A stretch of DNA of 64,000 bases from Desulfosarcinaceae bacterium. GTDB lineage: Bacteria; Desulfobacterota; Desulfobacteria; Desulfobacterales; Desulfosarcinaceae. Below, piece by piece: positions 60,481 through 64,000 of this stretch; position 1 is the first letter of the stretch; each line of letters begins with the position of its first letter. The stretch lies in contig JASJCL010000013.1 in the NCBI GenBank assembly GCA_030066015.1, positions 1 through 64,000 of the forward strand, given 5' to 3'. Both the position numbers and the translations under genes were made by a program. The notes beneath the pieces are model-generated. The model was not told the origin of the DNA. It ran no database searches and saw nothing but the letters and a program-made list of their open reading frames with translations.

Positions 60481-61004
60481 AACGCGTCCGTCATCTCATC
60501 CAACTTGAATTGAAGCCGCCCCCCGTGACGCTCTTGAAAGGCATTGGCCATCCCCGGACTCTCCAGGGCGACAATGGCCGGTCCCATGGGGCCCATCACT
60601 TCCGAACCGGCCACCCAGATCACTTCTCGCCCGTCCATGGAGCGACCGCTGAAAAAGGTCTGTGCGATCGGCCGAAGGCGGTCCTTCGGCGCCGCGTTGA
60701 GGAATCGTTCGGGGTGCCGCCAGGCGCGCAGCATACACCCATTGCTGCAGAAGTAGTAGGTCCGCTCGTCGGTCAGCTCTATGGCGGCGGCGAATTTGGC
60801 CCACTTGGCCGGTCGCATGGCGCAGACGGGGCAGGTGTCGTCGCCATGAAGCCGCAGTTGCCCCTGGGGTGAGAGACCCTGCCGGGCCGGCGGTGGCACG
60901 GCCGTTTCACCGGCCGACAGCGCCGTTGGCACGGCGAGGCTGATCAGCAGGCCGAGCGTGAGGCTCAGGGCCAGATGGCGTTCTCGGTAACGACGTAGAC
61001 GCAT
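60444..61004 (-). CDS. nosL: NosL-family copper-binding protein
   Basis: The 186-residue protein has a signal (LALSLTLGLLISLAVPTALSAG) and the NosL pattern: DTCPVCAM (Cys and Met for metal) and YYFCSNGCM. NosL binds copper(I) for nitrous-oxide reductase. No nosZ is in the window, so the cluster may serve another copper or export process. It is first in the five-gene operon, with no lipobox Cys seen. Confidence 0.85.
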   Translation of the reverse strand: MRLRRYRERHLALSLTLGLLISLAVPTALSAGETAVPPPARQGLSPQGQLRLHGDDTCPVCAMRPAKWAKFAAAIELTDERTYYFCSNGCMLRAWRHPERFLNAAPKDRLRPIAQTFFSGRSMDGREVIWVAGSEVMGPMGPAIVALESPGMANAFQERHGGRLQFKLDEMTDALWQTIKGRPAHP

Positions 61005-61267
61005 GGCAACCCCCGGTAGGATGTCGAGAGGGATCGATGTGGCAAGGCCGTTTTAAATCGAGCGGGTCCGGCTGTCAATCGCTGTCTCGCGCCATCCATC
61101 TCTCCTGTCGTGCGGCGTCGCCCCTGCCGCGGAACGAGCGCCGTGCCCACCGCGTGGACGGCCGTCGCCCGTCGCTGGCGGCGCGGATCCTTTCCGCCAC
61201 GTTGCGGTTGCAGGTCGAAACCGCAGCGCGGTTGATCCGCTCCCCGATACCCTTTGGTCCGGCGGAT

Positions 61268-62251
61268 CTATTGGCCAGGCGTCGTCGCATCGGCCGTCAA
61301 TTTGGCCTGGTCTGTATCGCCGGTGTCCGGATGCCGGATGAACAACAGGAGACCCGTGAACACCAGGAGGATGCCCACGCCGGCGATCGGGGTGGGCAAT
61401 GGTGCTCCCAGCAGTAGCCACTCGCCCGCCATGGCAAAGATCACCTCGCTGGACTGGGTGGCATCCACGGCCGCCAGTTGGCTGGGGTGTCGGGCCTTGC
61501 TGCGTGCCAACAAAAACAGACTGGTAGCGATGATGCCCGATGATAGCGCCACTAATGCGGTGTTGATCAACTGCCCCTTGGACGGCGGCGGTGGATGGAG
61601 AACCACCAGCAGGAGGAGCCAGAAAGGGACCGACCCCAAGGAGAGCAGCAGGACTTTGTTGAAGGCATCGTCCACCAGGGGGTGGGTGATGTCGGGCAGG
61701 CGCCGGTTCCCGTTGCGCGCCTCCCACACCAGCTGATTTCCGATAGGGTAACAAAACGCGGCGACTACAACGGGCAAGGCCCCCAAGAGCAGCTCGCCGA
61801 GTTGGATGCGGTCACCCCGCTGGATGTTGACCAGTACCACCCCCACGAAGACGAGGGCGGAAAAGCACCAGATCCGCTTTGGAAAACGTCTGCCGAAGCC
61901 CACCAATACTACCAGGGAGGCGATGATGGTGAGCTGCCAGGTCGCGGCGACCACCCACCCCGGGGCGTGATCGGCACTAAAGCAGATCAGGGCGTAAAAA
62001 CCGCCGAAACCGATGCTGCCGGCGGTGATCCAGAAGCCGAGGTGGGCAACAAAGAGCCGCAACAAGCGGGCCAAGGACCGCCCGCCGCGAAACAGGAGCG
62101 TCAGTCCCACCAGAAAGGCGATCATGTAGGCGTATCGCAGGCAGGCCGACCAGAGCCAGTGCCCGCCGGCAAGGCTCATGACGCGGTTGAGGATGAAGGT
62201 CGCGCTGAAGAAGAGGCCCGCCAGCAGACCCATGGCGATCAGCATTGGCAT
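61268..62251 (-). CDS. EmrE-family multidrug/drug-metabolite exporter
   Basis: The 327-residue protein has about ten transmembrane helices in two repeats, matching the 'multidrug resistance efflux transporter' (PF13536, EmrE) family: MGLLAGLFFSATFILNRVMSL at the start and EWLLLGAPLPTPIAGVGILLVFTGLLLF at the end. Substrate unknown. It stands alone, and the 263-bp gap before nosL holds nothing recognised. Confidence 0.75.
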   Translation of the reverse strand: MPMLIAMGLLAGLFFSATFILNRVMSLAGGHWLWSACLRYAYMIAFLVGLTLLFRGGRSLARLLRLFVAHLGFWITAGSIGFGGFYALICFSADHAPGWVVAATWQLTIIASLVVLVGFGRRFPKRIWCFSALVFVGVVLVNIQRGDRIQLGELLLGALPVVVAAFCYPIGNQLVWEARNGNRRLPDITHPLVDDAFNKVLLLSLGSVPFWLLLLVVLHPPPPSKGQLINTALVALSSGIIATSLFLLARSKARHPSQLAAVDATQSSEVIFAMAGEWLLLGAPLPTPIAGVGILLVFTGLLLFIRHPDTGDTDQAKLTADATTPGQ

Positions 62252-62594
62252 GCTTGAAGCATCTCCGCTGCTCCGGTCGCCGGGTGAGTGCGGCCTCCTC
62301 CAGCTACCAGTGATTTGTCCATGTGGCAGTTTCCATCGTCACGCTTCTTGGGGTAGGCCTGCCAGAGCGAGGGGGGCACCGTCAACCCCATTTTCACCGA
62401 TCGCCAAAATGCGCAAAGGGCACACGGTTTTCGCGATGACCCTGCCCAATCATGGCGTCCCGCTCGGCGATCTCCTGATTTGGGATGCCGGCACCCCTGT
62501 CACAATGTGATATACCACTCCTGGATGTCGCCATGTCGAGGCCGGTGCCTCGATCACCCACGACGAACTTGCCCGTTGAGACCATGATGGACCC
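62252..62594. other. Divergent intergenic region
   Basis: No gene is supported in this 343-bp gap between divergent membrane-protein genes. Short frames have no recognisable product. I see no clear promoter pair or operator. Confidence 0.4.
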
Positions 62595-63275
62595 ATGATG
62601 ACCCCCATCGACCTGATCCCGCTTTTCCTGCTCGGCTTTCTCGGTAGCGGTCACTGCATCGGCATGTGCGGACCGCTGGCGGTGGCTTTTCCCGGCCAGG
62701 CAGGTCGCTTCAGCGCGCACGTTTACTACCACGGCGGGCGCGTGCTGACCTATGTCATTGTCGGCGTGGTGATGGGTGCCCTGGGCGGCGGCTGGGGCGC
62801 AATGGCGCAGGCGACCGGGCTGCCCGCCGGGCTGGCCCGAATCCAGGTCTGGCTCTCTCTCCTGGTGTCCCTGGTGCTGCTCTTGCTGGGGCTCATCCGG
62901 TTGGGCATTCTGCCCGAACCCAAGTGGCTTTGGCCCGACCCTGCCCCAACCGCCGGCCGGCGGGCGGCCCTTTTCCGGGGTGCCCGAGCGGGCCGTTCAA
63001 CAGCCCTCTTTTTCACCGGTCTCCTCATGGGCACCCTGCCCTGCGGCCTCTCCTACGCCGCTTTTATCCGCGCCCTGGCCGCCGGCGGGTGGGTTCAGGG
63101 GGGGATCCAGACCCTGGCCTTCGGGCTCGGGACGGTGCCCGGCCTGCTTCTGGTCGGCACCGCTGCTCAGGGCTTGCTGCGGCGCCACCGGCGCCTCTCC
63201 GATGCCGTTGCCGGCGTGTTGATGGTGGTCATGGCGGTGGATGTGGCCGCGGAGGCCGTCGGACGCCTGCTGTGA
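62595..63275 (+). CDS. UreH/CcdA-like membrane protein (sulfite exporter TauE/SafE-type family)
   Basis: The 226-residue protein has six transmembrane helices in two repeats. Each begins with a proline/glycine-cysteine block: GSGHCIGMCGPLAVAF (residues about 18-33) and GTLPCGLSYAAF (about 150-161). This matches the UreH_2/DsbD-like family. In similar proteins the cysteine pairs transfer reducing power or copper. Start ATG 62595. The second GxxPC cysteine pairs with those in the first repeat. Role unclear. Confidence 0.8.
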   Translation: MMTPIDLIPLFLLGFLGSGHCIGMCGPLAVAFPGQAGRFSAHVYYHGGRVLTYVIVGVVMGALGGGWGAMAQATGLPAGLARIQVWLSLLVSLVLLLLGLIRLGILPEPKWLWPDPAPTAGRRAALFRGARAGRSTALFFTGLLMGTLPCGLSYAAFIRALAAGGWVQGGIQTLAFGLGTVPGLLLVGTAAQGLLRRHRRLSDAVAGVLMVVMAVDVAAEAVGRLL

Positions 63276-63348
63276 CGCTTCCGCCTTGTCACGGCCCTAA
63301 AAAGGGCGCCCCGACGGCGGTTGACGCTGAACCGCAGCCCATGCTACC

Positions 63349-63413
63349 TTCACGGAAACCATTTAGAATCAATAGTGAAAATCGCTTTTTAGCCCCAATT
63401 CGGTTTCCATGAA
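63349..63413. repeat. Imperfect 12-bp inverted repeat before the UbiA gene
   Basis: TTCACGGAAACC (63349-63360) and GGTTTCCATGAA (63402-63413) are complementary at 11 of 12 positions, with a 41-nt AT-rich spacer. It could be an operator or a leader hairpin near the ribosome site. Confidence 0.5.
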
Positions 63414-63426
63414 GGAGAGGTCGCTC

Positions 63427-64000
63427 TTGCCTGCCATACCGCTCCAACTGCTCTCCCCGCAGACGCGGGCCCAACTGCGCCCCTATTGGGCCCTCTCGCG
63501 AACGCCCCATGCCGTTGTGGATATGGCCACGCCCGCTCTGGCGGCACTGCTCTGCCTGGGGGGCTTCCCCTCCTTCGGAGTGGTGATACTGGGGTTGATC
63601 ACGGTGTTTGCCGGCTACACCTCGGTTTATGCCCTCAACGATCTGGTGGATTACCGCACCGACCAGCGTAAAATGGTGGATGGCCTCTACAGCGATAGCG
63701 AGGCCTATCTGGACGGCGTACTGCCCCGTCACCCCATGGCCCAGGGGCTGCTCTCCTTCCAACAGGGGCTGATCTGGACCCTCGCATGGGGCGTCATTGC
63801 GCTGGGCGGTGCATATCTGCTCAATCCCGTCTGTGTGGTTATTTTTCTGGCGGGCTGCCTGCTGGAGGCGCTTTACTGCTGGTTGTGGCAAATGACGCCC
63901 TATCGGGCCGTGGTGAACGGGCTGGTCAAGACCAGCGGGGCCATAGCCGCTGTTTTTGCCGTGCAGCCCCATCCCTCAGCGCTTTTTTTGGTGGTGTTGT
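63427..64000 (+). CDS. UbiA-family prenyltransferase, 3' partial
   Basis: The frame is open to the window end. The TTG at 63427 has AAGGAGAGG about 6 nt upstream, better than an in-frame ATG at 63409 that itself overlaps the ribosome site. The protein has the aspartate-rich prenyl-diphosphate motif NDLVDYRTDQ (NDxxDxxxD) after SVYAL, followed by several hydrophobic helices, in line with UbiA-type enzymes. A second DxxxD motif would lie beyond the edge. The acceptor (quinone, heme or lipid) is unknown; its neighbour is a CcdA-like gene. Confidence 0.8.
   Translation, partial: MPAIPLQLLSPQTRAQLRPYWALSRTPHAVVDMATPALAALLCLGGFPSFGVVILGLITVFAGYTSVYALNDLVDYRTDQRKMVDGLYSDSEAYLDGVLPRHPMAQGLLSFQQGLIWTLAWGVIALGGAYLLNPVCVVIFLAGCLLEALYCWLWQMTPYRAVVNGLVKTSGAIAAVFAVQPHPSALFLVVL

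Overview
The window looks like a chromosomal segment of a high-GC (about 60%), Gram-negative, anaerobic bacterium, most plausibly a Desulfobacterota (sulfate-reducer-like) species. This rests on gene content, not on a marker gene: two different octaheme c-type cytochromes, sigma-54 control of a sulfur/cytochrome operon, a three-domain NifU next to NifS, MetY/MetX/MetW, a two-CW HTH protein, a NosL-linked ABC transporter, and secreted proteins ending in a Gly-rich Cys-Phe-Ile/Leu tail (CFI-box type). I saw no rRNA, tRNA, CRISPR array, insertion sequence or prophage. Genes are densely packed on both strands, often with 4-bp ATGA/GTGA overlaps.

1-15 kb is a cell-surface and export region: a large beta-propeller/caspase-like protein cut by the left edge, a parallel beta-helix protein, a DUF3783-SDR-cyclase operon, a choice-of-anchor-U protein, a membrane pentapeptide-repeat protein, and a TPR lipoprotein, FadL-like porin and carboxypeptidase-regulatory lipoprotein operon. 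15-33 kb is mixed housekeeping: HAD phosphatase, PH/zinc-ribbon membrane protein, WYL regulator, VOC protein, UvrA, NifS/NifU, a Memo-family protein, three small orphan proteins, a C10 cysteine protease, an RluA-type pseudouridine synthase, an ABC-F ATPase and an M55 peptidase.

33.7-41.6 kb is the most interesting part. A minus-strand operon encodes a heme-less cytochrome-like protein, a triple-rhodanese lipoprotein with a duplicated unusual domain, an OTR-type octaheme cytochrome, a b-type cytochrome, a DUF4405 heme-b membrane protein and the M55 peptidase. A second minus-strand operon encodes small DsrH-like and DsrE-like proteins. Both have almost identical sigma-54 (-24/-12) promoters, and both have an upstream array of three TGTTAA boxes with identical 10/13-bp spacing. 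The divergent neighbour encodes a PAS sigma-54 activator with a cysteine cluster. I read this as one local regulon for reactive sulfur (or N/S oxyanion) respiration.

41.7-57.2 kb holds sulfur amino-acid synthesis (MetY-MetX-MetW; CysE-CysK with a coupled PIN protein), a secreted rhodanese, a eukaryotic-type HisA, a CaCA exchanger, an AI-2E family permease and a DmeF metal exporter. It also holds an HAO-like octaheme cytochrome with its NapC/NrfH-type tetraheme partner. That pair is divergent from a heme-binding sensor kinase and OmpR-type regulator, and four phased GTGTAAA direct repeats lie between them. 57.2-61 kb is a NosL/ABC transporter operon including a CPWC membrane protein. The right end has an EmrE-family exporter, a UreH/CcdA-like membrane protein and a UbiA-family prenyltransferase cut by the window edge.
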